NCBI RefSeq assembly: GCF_000003815.2
Contig: NC_049997.1
Span: forward strand, 12,284,822-12,348,821
Source: Branchiostoma floridae
Lineage: Eukaryota; Chordata; Leptocardii; Amphioxiformes; Branchiostomatidae
Length of the DNA: 64,000 bases
Direction: 5' to 3'
Shown: positions 1 through 12,593 of the stretch, in pieces
How the letters are laid out: each line of letters opens with the position of its first letter
Position numbering within the stretch: the first letter of the stretch is position 1
Translations under genes and position numbers: made by a program
The notes under the pieces: model-generated
Databases searched by the model: none
What the model saw: only the letters and a program-made list of their open reading frames with translations
Told to the model about the DNA's origin: nothing

Positions 1-1692
1 CCTGCCGGGCAGTTCACGGGCCGTTTTTGGCACACTTATGTAGGCGTGACTCTTACGTGGCCCCGTGGGACATTTTTGGGTCCGGCCGGGCACCGGGTTG
101 AATTTATTAAAGTCGGACTTAAAATGAACCCGGGATCTGGTAACAAATAGACGCCGTAAATCTGTGATCTACCTATGGGGAACACCGAGGAACATTATGT
201 CAATATAGCATTGTCTCGTTTTTGCAAGGATTTATATATGAATTGCCTTAGGTTTAGCTGTGTAACAATGTTTTCTAATAGGAGTTGTATTTTCTCACAG
301 CTGTTGTTTTCTGATATCGCCGACGTATCTAAAAATCGAACGCAGTTTTCTATGTTATCAAAAGTTAAACCCACCAGTATTAAATGTCACGAGAGGAACA
401 GGCAGCGTTACATGAAATCTTTATTGACGCGACAAAAGTACAGCGATTTTCGTAAGGTCTACATGTATAATAACGGATGTGCATTCAAGATCGTGTAAAC
501 TGATTTGCATGATATTTTCCTGTGTTAAATAGTATTTACAAGCTCAGGTATCGAAGAAACTTTACGATTTTGGCCCCCTTATACCTTTATCACAAATTTC
601 TGAATTACAAGCCGACACCCCCATTCTGAAAATACAGTGGTATAACCCGTAGACATCTGGTCTGCGCGGAGAGGTCAATGACCCCAATTTGGTTCACCCA
701 GTTTGTTGAGCATTAACTGTTATACCACATGATAACGCTAGAGCTATGCCATTTATAAATTTTTAATCACAAATTTTTCTCTGAAGTATGGGATATACGA
801 TTTCTTCTTTTTTTGCTCTTGCTATATCTTTGCACTTATAAACTTTGTTCAGCCAACTTTGAACAAAACTGCCGCCAGCCAGTGACCCTACCACAATAAC
901 CGATACATCAATGTTAACGTTATATATCAGCTTAGACATTATAGAAACATATCAAGTCACCTAACGTTATCATTATCTCGACCACCGTGGGAGAAACTTA
1001 ATTATGCATAGATATGATGATATGGTGATATTCACCCTGAAATCCAAGACCATTTACTAGTATTTCAATGTTGTAGATAATGATAACTTTTGCAAGGATC
1101 AAAACTTATTTGGCGGACTTTTAACCACACATAGCACAATTTGAAAGTACCATGAAGCTAGCAATATAGAAGCAAATGTGTAACTGGTTAAATTTGCACG
1201 TGCTTGAGATATTCTACTTCTTGTGGTGTCGAGTGGTCATAGTGCCTGCTTGTGCATGCGTGTTTCTGTGAGAAGCCTCTCTCTCTCTCTCCCTCTCTCC
1301 CGCTGTCTCTCATTGTCTCACTCTCTCTGTCTCTGACACTGTTGTGTTATTTTCGCCAATTTTGTATAATTTAGGTATTACCAAGGAGCTTAAAAAGACC
1401 TTCGTATTGCTTATACGTAAAAGTATGACTTAGAAGACAACAAAATACGTAAAAATATTAGTTCTTAATGTCTAAAATTCGTTGAGTGATCTTTCGAACC
1501 CCGCAATGTCGCACCGGTGCCCCAAGTGCATGCAGTGAGATATCACCTTTGGCTCTAGTAATCAAAGTCAGACGACAATGACTAGCCTCCATAGCAGGCT
1601 CTTGGGTGCCTTTTTTGGGCTCATAATACACTTTTGCTGGCCATTTCTATTTGTACTCCGGCAATCAGAAAACGCCAGCAATCAGCGACCGG
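1..1692. other. Intergenic, no gene recognised
   Basis: This is AT-rich non-coding sequence up to the assembly gap. A pyrimidine-rich CT-type simple repeat lies at about 1277-1340. The short stretch at about 412-465 is similar to one at about 24545-24590, so it is probably a dispersed repeat. The one modest open frame (175-498) has no recognisable domain and no supporting splice sites, and I do not call it a gene. Confidence 0.6.
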
Positions 1693-1792
1693 NNNNNNNN
1701 NNNNNNNNNNNNNNNNNNNNNNNNNNNNNNNNNNNNNNNNNNNNNNNNNNNNNNNNNNNNNNNNNNNNNNNNNNNNNNNNNNNNNNNNNNNN
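1693..1792. other. Assembly gap (100 N)
   Basis: Exactly 100 N bases, the conventional length for a gap of unknown size. Frames read across it are artefacts. True distances between features on either side are unknown. Confidence 0.99.
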
Positions 1793-4200
1793 AAAAAAAG
1801 GCCCCAAAGAGCCTGCTATGAAGGCTAGACAATGACGCACTTTTCCTCAGACACGAATGGCTATATCGCGCGCCAGTATTTCAGGTTCCTCTATTAATAG
1901 TCCATCATAACAGTTGATGGTTACGTTATACGTCGTGACGCATGGTGTTTTGTGACAAAACGTATTTGACAGGAATCCAGCGGTTTGATATAGCATAGTC
2001 CTTATAAGGGCATGAACAACCAGTACTTGAGAAAAATAGGATTGGGCTATTTTTAATCAAGGCATGGATTGAAAAAAAAGAAATGCTATTTTTGTAACTT
2101 TAAAATAGCAACGTTACAGAAATTGCACGACTTTGGAAGAAAAATCAAAACCTAAAATTGCATCACACCATATTAGTCTACTCTCGTGTTATGAAACATG
2201 ACACTATAAATAAAACTTTACTTACTTGTAGTACAGGTATAGAACGTGCTGTTTAACGGATACTTCAAGGTTTGCCAAAAGTAGTTACTCAAGCAACTGG
2301 ATATGGTTTTGGAAACGGCCAGACGTTTCAACTGGAATCCACCAGTTTTCGTCAGTGACACTGACAAAATCATATCCAGCTGCTTGATCATGAGTAACTA
2401 CTTTTTGGCGTATCTCATTAACGTTACCTGGATGTCTAACCTACATCGACGTATTTCAAGGTTTCACATTTTTCCCCGTTAAGAAATGAATGGTGCTTCG
2501 GTTATCAATTTGCTAGAATAAATAGAAAATTAATTCTGGAGTCGTGAGCTAAAAGTAAAACGCCTTGCTTTATTTAACTGTGTATTACAGCCAAATGTTT
2601 ATAACTTCTGCTATTTATGAACATTCAGGTCGAAATGGGCGCCAAAGTCGTAAACTGCGCGGAGGCAAGATTGTCTAGCGCAATAACCACAAGGTCATAC
2701 ATTCAGAGGTCAAGGTCATGAAAACTTTAATCTATTTTGACACCGGTAAGATGGTAAAACTCATCTTTTACGGCGATATACGAGCTCTGCCACTTACGGG
2801 CTGCAGATACTGCTCGAAAATTGCCGGTCGCTGCCAAGGAACGTTGGCGGCGCAGTTTGTCTTTCCTCGGGCAAGACGGCCTGACGTGTGCCGGTAGTTT
2901 GAAGTGCTGTAGGGGTTATCTCCGACTGTCATGTTTCGCATATGAAGCCACAAATTGTCTGCTGGCAACTTCGAGGGGAAAATGAATCAAATGGAAATCG
3001 AAAACGCTCACGCATGTTTGTGCTGGATCCAGGGTGTCTGTGCCTGGAAAAATAGCCCCAAAATGTGCTTACAGTTTTGCTTTTCCTTGTAAAGATAACG
3101 GTCCAGTTTCGTTTTTCATTGTGAAATACACAAATGTTAAAACACAAATATAACAGCCCAAAAGAGCATAGACCATTTTTGTTTTGTTTTTGTAAAAAAA
3201 ACTCAGAAAGTGCTCCGAGAAAGTTTTCCTTGTTTCCTTTCTTTTTTTGTTTCTGAGAATCCAAAAGCAGAAAATCCCCTTTATTAATTTCCAGTGTTTT
3301 CTTGAATAGTTTTTGTACAAAAAGGGGGATATTTGTTTTCTTACAAGAAAATTGAAGATGAAAAAGAATCGATCTTCATACGTACAGATATTGCCCCAAA
3401 CTACTGTATGCAGTAGTTAAATATTGATCATACATGTGATGATTGAAGACCGAGTGTTCTTTCCCATGGCAAGCAATTTTTCACAGAAAAGAACATAGTC
3501 AAAAATTATGAAACTCACACCACAAAGTAGTCTATTCCCCAACTTTTGCAACGGTAACGTTAATGTAAAATTGCAGTTAATCATACAAGAGCCGAGTGTA
3601 ATGTCGATATCTGATATTAGTACCCTCGCGACCAGGTTAAAATGATCCTGTATAAGTCACGGATTGGTTAAAAATGATTTTCCTCAGATGAGAATTTATC
3701 TGTAAGGCACGGGAGATAGCGTAAGATGGGATTAGATTAGACACCTGAATGCGTCAGCGCATCTTCTTGCGTCGACGCACACGTCTGAGAAAGACGAAAA
3801 ATCACGAGGATCTTCCGTTCGCACGTCAACTGCGCAGCGGGAAAGAAGCGAAGTTTTAATGAAAGTCTTGAATAAAAGATGCGTTTTTCCGAAGGTGGTT
3901 TTACTCACTGTCTGTGACGAGAAGACAGCCAATAAGCGTTTTCCGGCACCGAAGGGGAAGATTCATGCTTGACATTTGCAAGTTTCGCGTGACTATAACT
4001 TTGAAGCACTACTAGTAGTTTATTCATTTCGTTCTTGAAATGTTCCAAAAGATACCAATGCACCAATGTGCAAAAAAGAAGGAATGAAGGATGTAAGAGA
4101 TATAGTGTTCAAATGAATAAGCATTGAGATTGCTGAAAAGTGTTGTTTGCAGATAAAAAATATTGAAAACGATATAAGAAATGAAGGGCGAAAAGGATCA
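1793..4200. other. Intergenic with a small inverted repeat
   Basis: No gene recognised. A short inverted-repeat element of about 135 bp lies at about 2275-2410: the left arm holds AAAGTAGTTACTCAAGCA followed by CTGGATATG, and the right arm has CATATCCAG followed by a close reverse complement. Its core holds GGCCAGACGTTTCA, seen again at about 58040, so it is likely a member of a dispersed family. Short open frames at 2768-3320 show no domain. Confidence 0.55.
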
Positions 4201-4752
4201 CTAACTCATTCACTCATCCACTCACTCACTCACTCACTCACTCAATCAATCAATCAAACTCACTCTCACTCACTGACTCAATCAATCTCACTCACTCTCA
4301 CTCACTCGCTCGGTCACTCACACACTCTCACACACTTTCACACACACACACACACATTCTCACTCTAGATCTCACTCACTGTCACTCACTCACTTACTCA
4401 TGCACTCACTCATTCACTCAATCACTCACTCAATCACTCACTCACTCACCCACTCACCCACTCACTCACCCACTCACTCACTCACTCACTCACTCACACA
4501 CTCACTCACTAACTCACTCACTCACTCACTCACACACTCTCACTCACTCACTCACTCACTCTCACACTCACTAACTCACTCACCCACACACTCTCACTCA
4601 CACACACACACACACGTACAGTCACTCTCACTCACTCACTCACACACTCACTCACTCACATTCACTCACTCACTCACCTACTCACTCAATCACATACTCA
4701 CACACTCACTCACACACTCACTCACTCACTCACTCACTCACTCTTTCACTCC
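4200..4752. repeat. (ACTC)n microsatellite
   Basis: About 550 bp of imperfect tetranucleotide repeat, mostly CACTCACT, interrupted by CA-rich and CTCA/ATCA variants. Two long open frames across it read as Thr-His-Ser-Leu repeats. They arise only because the repeat lacks stop codons and are not genes. Confidence 0.97.
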
Positions 4753-5826
4753 TCCCTATTTTCTGCATCATGCCACAGTTTTTCATTGACTAATGCAAAC
4801 GCCATACATTTTCAGCCAATTCTCATACATTTTCATCGATCACACAGAAGAAGCGTTTTTGGTCCCGCCTAAGTGCTGACTCCGTTATTCCACACCAAGG
4901 CCCTGCCTTTAATCATAGCCTCTGCGGGCGCCATTTCTCAGGCGCCACTGCCATTGACTCAGTTTCAAACCCGGCAATTTCCACATCAAAAGCACGTTTC
5001 GCATTACAGACAATCTTCTGGAAAGGCCCCGACAGTCCGAAGGAGATAGTGTCATCAATTTTGTGTTCGTCTTAGATTCAATCGACTCATCCTTCTTTCT
5101 TTGCGAAATTGAACTGCCAAGGCTAGAGAGCCCCACTTTTATCTGGGAAATTCTCTTTGATGTAGTTTATTTATGAATGCCCTCAATCGAAACTACGCTA
5201 GGGCAAGAGGTGGTGTGGTGAAAATTAAGTACTTTTTCTTTCTTTTTTGTAACCTGCTTCGGTGACCAATAGCCACTGTACAAATTGTATTTCCCTACCT
5301 TATCTACTTACATGTACGTACTATAGAAAAATTCATACTCATATTGCAGGGAGACAAACCTTGCATCGAACATTATATCTTTTATTATTTTGCCTTAAGG
5401 CCATTAAAAACTTTGGCCAAAAAGTTGCCATTTTGGAAGCTAATTAGTCAACAAGGTTGAACAGATGACAAAACATATATAGTATGGTATATAAACAGAA
5501 TAATAGATTCTTCAAATTCATTTTTGTTCTTTCACATCTTCTTCTTTGGCTTTAAATTTGTCTTTTGGAATCAGTTTCCGTTTTCGTTTTTTTGTCAATT
5601 TAATGTATTTGCTCTTTTTATAGCTTCTTTTTTTTTGTAAAAAGATTTGCAAAGCTTTATATGTATCGTTTAGGACAATTGTTTTTATGTTCTCAAGTTA
5701 TGAGTTACCAAACCGGTAACCTAATAGAGCAGAAATTACAGAACTTCTCAATTTTTCTCAGCTGTTTTTCTTCTAATTTTCGTTCCACTCGGAGCATGCA
5801 TGGGTAAATACTTTGTGGTGCCGTAC
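4753..5826. other. Intergenic, nothing recognised
   Basis: Non-coding sequence with T-rich runs at about 5235-5640. No domain, splice-linked exon set or repeat pair was recognised. Confidence 0.5.
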
Positions 5827-5834
5827 TTAGAGAT

Positions 5835-6121
5835 CATCCTCCTACGCAGGGACGTCCAACAGCCAAACTGCCTGGGATGTGCCCTGCTCTTTTAACCACC
5901 ACCCTTAGTTCCTGACCGCCCTGCTCATAAATATTAATGAGGCTACGGCCTTATACATGCGAGACAGCTTTTGAAAACGGAAAGCCTATTCTCTGATTGG
6001 CTGACAGGCAGCTGGTTTGGTGGGGAGGGGGGCGTCCACAGGAACTAAGAGTGACGGTTGAAAGAGCAGGGCACATCCAGACAGGCAGTTTGGCTGTTAG
6101 ATGTCCCTGCGTAGGAGGATG
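5835..6121. mobile_element. MITE with 8-bp target duplication
   Basis: The ends are long inverted repeats: the left starts CATCCTCCTACGCAGGGA and the right is its reverse complement, ending TCCCTGCGTAGGAGGATG. Similarity continues inward for about 80 bp through AACAGCCAAACTGCCT and GCACATCC/GGATGTGC blocks. The flanks carry a perfect 8-bp direct repeat, TTAGAGAT, at 5827-5834 and 6122-6129. It is 287 bp with no coding capacity, so non-autonomous. An 8-bp duplication with a CA start fits the hAT or P superfamilies; which one is inference. Confidence 0.92.
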
Positions 6122-6129
6122 TTAGAGAT

Positions 6130-6840
6130 ATGCTTACAAGTGATGAAACAGCAAGTTTAAACCAATGAGGTTTAATAGAGAAATATCTATCATTTACATA
6201 CTGAAATTGCGATACGTTGAATTCAGTATTGCTTTATTGTTGAGCTATGCAACCATCATTGCAGTAATTTCCCACCATGGTGTATTCGGCTACTCAGCTC
6301 AGAATGCTACTCGTTACCAATAATCCAAGTAACACCATCTTGCGTACATAATCAGTATTGCATGTGCATAAACGACGTAATGGAAAGCGAGGCCAACTGA
6401 AGATTTGATAACAAACACAACGATTTTGTTATTGTACAAAACTCTTTTATCCCTTTCTCTATCATACAATACCTTATTACCATACCTTATTACGTGTATG
6501 AATGTTGGAAAATACCTACCGAAGGTAGAAAGTAACGAAGAGGTGTCGTATTAAGTCAAACAAGAAATGCTCTTTACTACATCATCGATCGGAGACGGTT
6601 TTCTACATACGTAAAAGATGATACTTATCACAAGGATCTCATTTGCTCAGTTTGCGTCAATCCTTGAAATCTTCTTTGCAATTTAGAGTATACGCTTTGT
6701 AGTGCTCATCCACTGAAGTCTAAAGTGACAAGAGCAATGTTGCGTAAGCCTATCTACTGGGATAGGTTTTGGGTCTAACCCAGAAGGTCATCAAGATTTG
6801 ATGATTTGAATATAAGTTCATCTGTGACAGTAGCAAACAT
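6130..6840. other. Intergenic, nothing recognised
   Basis: Non-coding sequence between two MITEs. No coding or structural feature was recognised. Confidence 0.5.
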
Positions 6841-7165
6841 TATGTTACAATTTTAACACTTTATATCCGTACACAAAATAAAGCGCTTACCAACAAGCTT
6901 TCGATCAGTTCTCTTATCCTTCTCAAGTTGTAATGACCCAAAACCTAAGTCACCCACCAACCCACCAACCTTCCCTCAACCGAGACGGGGGCCGATACCG
7001 ATTGCCTAGCACCTTTGACCCTTTACTGACGTCACACTTCCGTTCCAGAAATGTGACTTAGGTTTTGGGTCATTACAACTTGAGAAGGATCAGAGGACTG
7101 ATCGAAAGCTTGTTGGTAAGTGCTTTATTTTGTGTACGGATATAAAGTGTTAAAATTGTAACATA
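6841..7165. mobile_element. Long-arm inverted-repeat MITE
   Basis: The left arm begins TATGTTACAATTTTAACACT and the right arm ends with its reverse complement. The arms pair for roughly 115 bp, down to AAAACCTAAGTCAC on the left and GTGACTTAGGTTTTG on the right, separated by about 80 bp. No open frame. A diverged partial copy lies at about 42925-43020 (GGATAAGAGGACTGACCG, TTGTTGGTAAGTG). No clear target duplication was seen. Confidence 0.9.
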
Positions 7166-7192
7166 AGATTTGATGATCATGAGAAGAAGCCA

Positions 7193-7262
7193 GTCAGCCA
7201 GCCAGCCAGCCAGTCAGCCAACAAACAAACAAACAAATAAACAAACGAGCAGACAAATAAAT
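7193..7262. repeat. CAGC and AAAC simple repeats
   Basis: Short tandem CAGC/CAGT units followed by AAAC units. Low-complexity DNA with no coding role. Confidence 0.85.
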
Positions 7263-8118
7263 GAACTCATTATTGAATACTTCATCCCACATCGCCTTCA
7301 GAGATGCCCCAAGTCAGATGAGTAGAAGTTAAACTTTGAAATTCATATGTAGTATCAAAGCTGGCATGTTATGTTCTAATAATGTTTTTCTCGTATCTTC
7401 TTCATCTATTGCACTCGTACAGGCCTTCATTCACTTACGATTAGCCTTTCAATCATGACTTTGCAATAAAGATCATGTATCATAAACCAAGGCCAGGGAC
7501 TTATCCCGGATCATCTGGGATTACAGCATTAGTTGTCTTATTTGTTGAAGGTACATGAGAAGGTAAAACGTCGGCTTGGCGGAACTATGTAGAGTGATCT
7601 CTCTAAAAACAGCCTTCACGTGGCTCTCTCGTGACGTCATGACGCAACACTGACGTCGCAATGACGTCAATTGACAGGCATGAGAAGCTGCTATCCAGAC
7701 CGGATCATCCCGAAAAGAGCTCTCGAAGACAATTTTACATAGGAACTGTTTCGACCGCCAGGTCGACCGAAAGTGTGTCATGAATTATTCGATATCTTAG
7801 ATATTCAAGACGATCAGTAATTCAGTATATAGTTTTTTTTGCATAAAGTGTTTGAAGAAGTATACAATAGAAAAGTAGAATATACGTGTTCGCAAAATTC
7901 TTTGTTTTATATCTGACGGCATGGCGTACCTCTTTACGCATGCGATGCGGAAAAATTGGCTCGTTCGAAATGTAATTTTTCTTGATGAGATGATGTTGAA
8001 TGGATCATAAGTAATATTCGAAATGACGTCACCTACATGAAGAACGATAACAACCAAAATGGTATCTGCGAACGTTTCTGTAGTCTTCTTTAACTTTAAC
8101 TTATTGAGGATTCTGTAG
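7263..8118. other. Intergenic with a cluster of TGACGTC motifs
   Basis: No gene recognised. At 7632-7676 there are several CRE-like octamers or close variants (TGACGTCA and TGACGTC) within about 45 bp. Another TGACGTCA lies near 8023. These could be regulatory or chance. Open frames at 7521-8192 show no domain. Confidence 0.5.
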
Positions 8119-8126
8119 CCTATATA

Positions 8127-8465
8127 CAGGGCTCGAAATACTTTTTTCTGCATACCTGCACTGGTGCAGGTAACATTGAAAATTACCTGCACCAGACAAC
8201 TTTTACCTGCAACACTCTGAATTTAGGAAGTATGGATCATACTAAAATTGTTCAGGAACCATTGCTATTTTTTCTTTATACTTAAAGGTGGTAGCAGACA
8301 ATGCAGCTAATAACAATCCACATACACATACATCATAGGCAATTTATGTGTAAAACACAGTACATGGACCAGTGCAGGTTAGGTGCAAATAGACACCAGA
8401 AATACCTACACAGCTCCAATTTTACCTGCACTAACCTGCATATGCAGGTGGTATTTCGAGCCCTG
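8127..8465. mobile_element. hAT-like MITE, copy 1
   Basis: The ends are CAGGGCTCGAAATAC and the reverse complement GTATTTCGAGCCCTG. The interior is rich in short direct and inverted TACCTGCA/TGCAGGT motifs. The flanks carry a 7-bp direct repeat, CTATATA, at 8120-8126 and 8466-8472. The CAGGG terminus and 7-8 bp duplication suggest hAT. It is 339 bp and non-coding. A second copy lies at 32857-33140. Confidence 0.92.
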
Positions 8466-8697
8466 CTATATACCTGGTACTGTAAAGTTTGATCAAAGGG
8501 GAAAAGGCCCCCTACTCTTTTTGAAAAGTGTGGTTGGTTCTTGAACGTGGCGTGACTGCCATCAAACACGCGATCACCATTACGCATTTAACGTCCTATC
8601 CCAGGGACGTCATTAACCCAAGCTAGGTACTCCACATAAGTGAAGTGAGGAGAGGTGCGTAAAGTACCTAGGGGCACAAGATCAGCAGCATGATATT

Positions 8698-9000
8698 GGC
8701 ACAACCCGCCGTACGTGTCTACGTGCCAAAACGTGGGCAATCTTTTGGGATCAGTAAAAGGTAAGTACCGCCTCCGTACGAACTCGTAGGGAATCCAACG
8801 GATTTTGGATCACACAGACACGCCGTAGAACTTTACATGCAGGCAAAACTCTGTGTGCCATCGGGCTGCGGATTCGTCCCCGTGCGTTCCAGTACGGGCG
8901 ACGCGCCTGCCCTGTACAGCCTGAACGTTTTCAGAAATACGTGGCGGACGTGGCCTCTCAAAAAACGTACGGACAAATTGCACGTACGGCGGGTTGTGCC
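8698..9000. mobile_element. Inverted-repeat element, GGCACAACCCGCC ends
   Basis: The left end reads GGCACAACCCGCCGTACGTG and the right end is its near-perfect reverse complement, ending GGCGGGTTGTGCC. It spans 303 bp with GTACG-rich internal sequence and no open frame. No clear target duplication was found, so the exact boundary may be a few bases off. Confidence 0.82.
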
Positions 9001-9149
9001 CTTAACTTGATGAAGAACACTTATATCATCCCGAGGACGTTATATAACGCCCTTAATCATCCGACATATGTATATCATTGACATGTGTCTGCGTACAGAT
9101 GAACGTCAAAATGACGTCGTCTGAAGAGACAGCTGTTCCGTAACGGCTG

Positions 9150-9560
9150 GTTCCCACCATTCTCCTACGCAAAGGCGAAACAGAGTCGTCAGAGGGACTC
9201 CATCTGTTTTCGCCTCTGCTTGCCTGAGGTTAATATATGGGTATCGGTGACGTCGCCACAAACCAGCTGCCAGCCAATCAGAGAACAGGCGATGAGAGAG
9301 CTTTGAACAGGCTAAAGCTGTCCCGCAATGGCCGCTAGGAAGCTATCAGCCAATCATGTTACGTATTACCATGGCTTTGTTTGCTCACCATGCCGACGCC
9401 CGATCCTCAACGGCTGACTGCCCATATAAGGGTAAGCTCATTAATATTCATAAGCAAGGCACCCCTAATAACCGAATACTGTGGCTGATTTGTCAGGGTT
9501 GATATCATAGGCTTTGCCGTGATTGTCAACCCTGAGTGTGAGGATGGTTCCCACGTCACC
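9150..9560. repeat. Diverged relative of the 5.8 kb MITE
   Basis: This stretch shares blocks with the 5835-6121 element in the opposite orientation, including CAGCCAATCAGAGAA, an AATATT box next to CTCAT, and a CCTACGC block near one end. It also contains a small palindrome with CAGGGTTGA and TCAACCCTGA arms at about 9498-9536. It is probably an older or larger family member. Boundaries are approximate. Confidence 0.5.
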
Positions 9561-9719
9561 TGTGGTTATCAATGCCATTACCGACAATACCCATTACTAG
9601 GCGCAGGTAGGACTTAAAAACAGTGTAGTTTATCTTTGAGCAATTTTCTTATACACCAAGAACGCCTGCGAGTCTAGAAGAGTTCGCTAAAAGTTTACTT
9701 GAGGGTAAATTTGCGGTCA

Positions 9720-9990
9720 GAGAAACATTGGCTGCATCATCAGAGAGTGTTTCAAAGGATTTGATGCAGAACGATTCTAAACTTTCTTCCAATATAAAGG
9801 TATACACGGATCAAATCTTCAACGACCAATGTGGCCTTTTTTTAAGCTTCAGGATCAATACTAATGACCAATCACTTCAGAACGTAAACTCGTGAGAGTT
9901 ACATACACGTAATCTTATTAATCTTGCAGATACGTCAGCAATTGGTCAAGCATGCCGTCTCTGTCTAATGATGGTTCGAGTGCCCTGATA
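9720..9990. repeat. Dispersed repeat family R1, copy 1
   Basis: This shares a series of blocks in the same order and orientation with about 21415-21640 and 60710-60920: AAACTTTCTTC, a cAACGACCA(a/c)TGT block, CTTCAGGAt, CCAATCAcTT, TAAACTCg(t/c)GAGAGT, then GATCTTATTA-like and CAGCAATTGGTCAA. Three copies spread over 50 kb show it is a mobile or formerly mobile sequence. I saw no terminal repeats or coding capacity. Confidence 0.75.
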
Positions 9991-10504
9991 TATATGGCCT
10001 CCTAGTAGTAGTAGACTGGTTTATTGAGAAAACAGTGCACATAACAATCCTCCTGGCAGCCTAGGAGGCTGAATTGCGAGGACGTTACAATTATGTTCCA
10101 TCTTACAGTAAAACAATTAGCAAATTTAGCGACATTAAAACAATGGGTCAATGATAAGATAACAATAATTACTAGTTAAAATACAAATTCGAACTATTAC
10201 GAATTTGTTGCATTCAAAGATTTCTGTTTTTCATAGGCTTAGAATTTATATAGACTTTTAAAACTTCAACGAGACAAGTTTGTAAAAACGAGTTCGTAAG
10301 TCACCATGAGGAGGCAATAATAGTGATTGTGTCACTGAGGAGTAAGTTTACACCTCTTACAAAGTAATCCTGTTCAGTGTCCAATATTCTGACTTTGTCC
10401 AGTGAAACGTAACGCCGGGATGAGGAAGACTGGATACGACGGTCGAGAGATCGAATCCCGTAAGTTCATGTTGCATGCTACTAGGAAGAAGTAACAGTAA
10501 TTGG

Positions 10505-10720
10505 AATGGTGCAAAACCTCGCTATCACGGCAAACTCCCTTTCACAGCATACTCCCTTCCTCGGCAAACTCCCTTTCCCGGCACAAGAGAACCTAGCCAA
10601 CGTTGAAAATCGCAAACCAAGGACCCCCCCCCCCCCCCCCATAACAACCAACCCCGTTCGAAGACTGCAACGGAGTCTAGGAGGTCCTGTGGTTTCAGGA
10701 TACCCACACATCAAACACGT
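10505..10720. repeat. Dispersed repeat R2, copy 1, with poly-C run
   Basis: GGCAAACTCCCTTTC-type direct subrepeats are followed by a run of about 16 C and then CGTTCGAAGACTGCA. The second copy, in the opposite orientation, is at about 17640-17860 inside PAH intron 9, where AGTCTTTGAACGAGG precedes a G-rich run and GGAAGG subrepeats. The open frames here are by-products. Confidence 0.7.
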
Positions 10721-10875
10721 TTAAGACTGTCAACCCATCACACTTTAATATAACGATAGGGGTCCGCACTGGTGTGATCAAATCTGGTTGTAGGTAGCTT
10801 GCACTTACTCTACAAACTGGTTTGTAAGAGAACTGTTTCGACTTGAGACGGTTTCTCGTTTTTTTCCTCAATATA

Positions 10876-11080
10876 TGTAACGTTAGTTCAACTTTATCCG
10901 TCAGGTACCCTATATCCGTTGTGTTGACAAACAGGGTATATATAGGGATATTAAATCGCTGGACGATGTTTTCAAATTGCAATATTTTCAAACTATTGCA
11001 GTTTGAAAACACCGCCCTTCGTCTTGATTTCCTAATATAGATTGTTTTAAAACAAAGGTTAAAGGTGAACTAGCGTTACA
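10876..11080. mobile_element. CTAGTTCACC MITE, copy A
   Basis: The left end is TGTAACGTTAGTTCAACTTT and the right end is the reverse complement of TGTAACGCTAGTTCACC. The interior is a near-palindrome around TTTTCAAATTGCAATATTTT. About 205 bp, non-coding. Related copies are at 13371-13588 and 15244-15465. Confidence 0.85.
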
Positions 11081-12140
11081 TAACAAGACAGGAATTCAGT
11101 GTAGCGACAGTTGGTAGCATTCATAAATTATTGTCCCTCTGTATTCAAATCAATTAATATGTTTAACAACTTTCCGGCATATGAATGTACCAGCTTCATA
11201 GACCCGCAAGGTGGCAATATCTTGTAGATTTCAAATGATTAGATACACACTGTTTGCACCAAGCGTTATTTGAAACTACCATCAGTTAAGAAAAATCAAA
11301 TGAAAACGTCAGAAGAAAATGAACATGAATAAATGACTAAACAGAGAAATAAACGGAAATTTCAACCTTTGAAATATACTTAAATCCAACCAGTTTGGGC
11401 TGTCTATAGAGGCTTCTGAAGGATGTTACAGTTGTGCGACTGCGTTCTTGTTCGTGTCTGTTGCTGTAGTTCAGCACCAGGGACAGCGACCACAGATGCT
11501 CAGTGGAAGAAAAGTCTAGAGAAACAAGCCTGTCGCGCGTTCTATCGCTCTTCCGATGAAAATGTAAACCTTTCTGCAAGTAAACAAAAGTCGCTGGTTC
11601 CTTTATCAGCACTGGAGAGGCCGCCAGCTCTAGATTTCTAGTGCTGAGCCTCAGCCTGCTTCTACCTGCAACTAGTTTTGAGGAACAACAGTAACGTGTT
11701 ATAGAACCCGTGAATTTGAACATTTACCTTGATTGGGATCAACACTTATGGACATCAGGGCGATTTGATGTAGCTATCTGACGCCAGTAGAAAAAAATGG
11801 TCATCTAAGTCAAGTGTCAATATTATCCATGTTATTTAGGAAGATGCACGTTACTTCTTTTCATCACGGAAGTATAAATTTCCTTTAAATTTGATTCCCA
11901 AATTCCAAAATTCTTTCCGCTCAACGAAAACAACTCATTGGTAACGATCCGGGCGCCTTATCTGTGCGTGTCAAGGGCGCAACGTAGCGGAATAAAAGAG
12001 AATGACGCAACAATACTATTGCAAATATGATTTTACATTGATTGTTTAAGAGCGACCCCTAGCAGTCAATGAAATAAATGCTGTAGATTGACTAGAATGT
12101 TACGTCATTGCTGCACATTGATTGGTCAATTGATTCACAT
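11081..12140. other. Intergenic, nothing recognised
   Basis: Non-coding sequence. Opposed open frames at 11337-11723 show no domain and no paired splice sites. Confidence 0.5.
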
Positions 12141-12593
12141 TGACCAATCAGCATATAGCATTACTTGATGTGCGGTAATATTCATGGTTCATACCCGGTA
12201 TGTACACTGACATGGCCAATCAGAGTCCACATCACATGGAGACCGCACAACACAGTTTCTATCCGCGGTGAAAATGAGTGCGACCGAAATTTTGAATCTT
12301 TTCGTCTTGTTGTTGAATTGTTGCCGCCAATTTACACCAATTATAAACACTTAATGCGAAAGCCAGCGAGACATGAACTTTTTAGATCGTATTGTGACTT
12401 GACACTGTTGTCAAAGTAGCTGCGTATTGATTGTTCAATTAGTTTTCGCTGACCAACCAGCTTAAAGTATAGCTTGATGTACGGTAATATTCATGGTATT
12501 AGCCGGTATGTACGCTGACATAACCAATCAGCGTCAACATCACATTGGGACCGCACAACACAGTTTTTATCTGCGGTAAAAATGAGTGCGACC
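12141..12593. repeat. Direct repeat pair, about 145 bp units
   Basis: Units at 12141-12285 and 12450-12593 share GACCAA(t/c)CAGC, CTTGATGT, CGGTAATATTCATGGT, CCGGTATGTAC, CTGACAT, CCGCACAACACAGTTT and ATGAGTGCGACC in the same order. Each unit has two CCAAT-type boxes (ACCAATCAG). The pair is a local duplication. Whether the CCAAT boxes do anything is unknown. Confidence 0.85.
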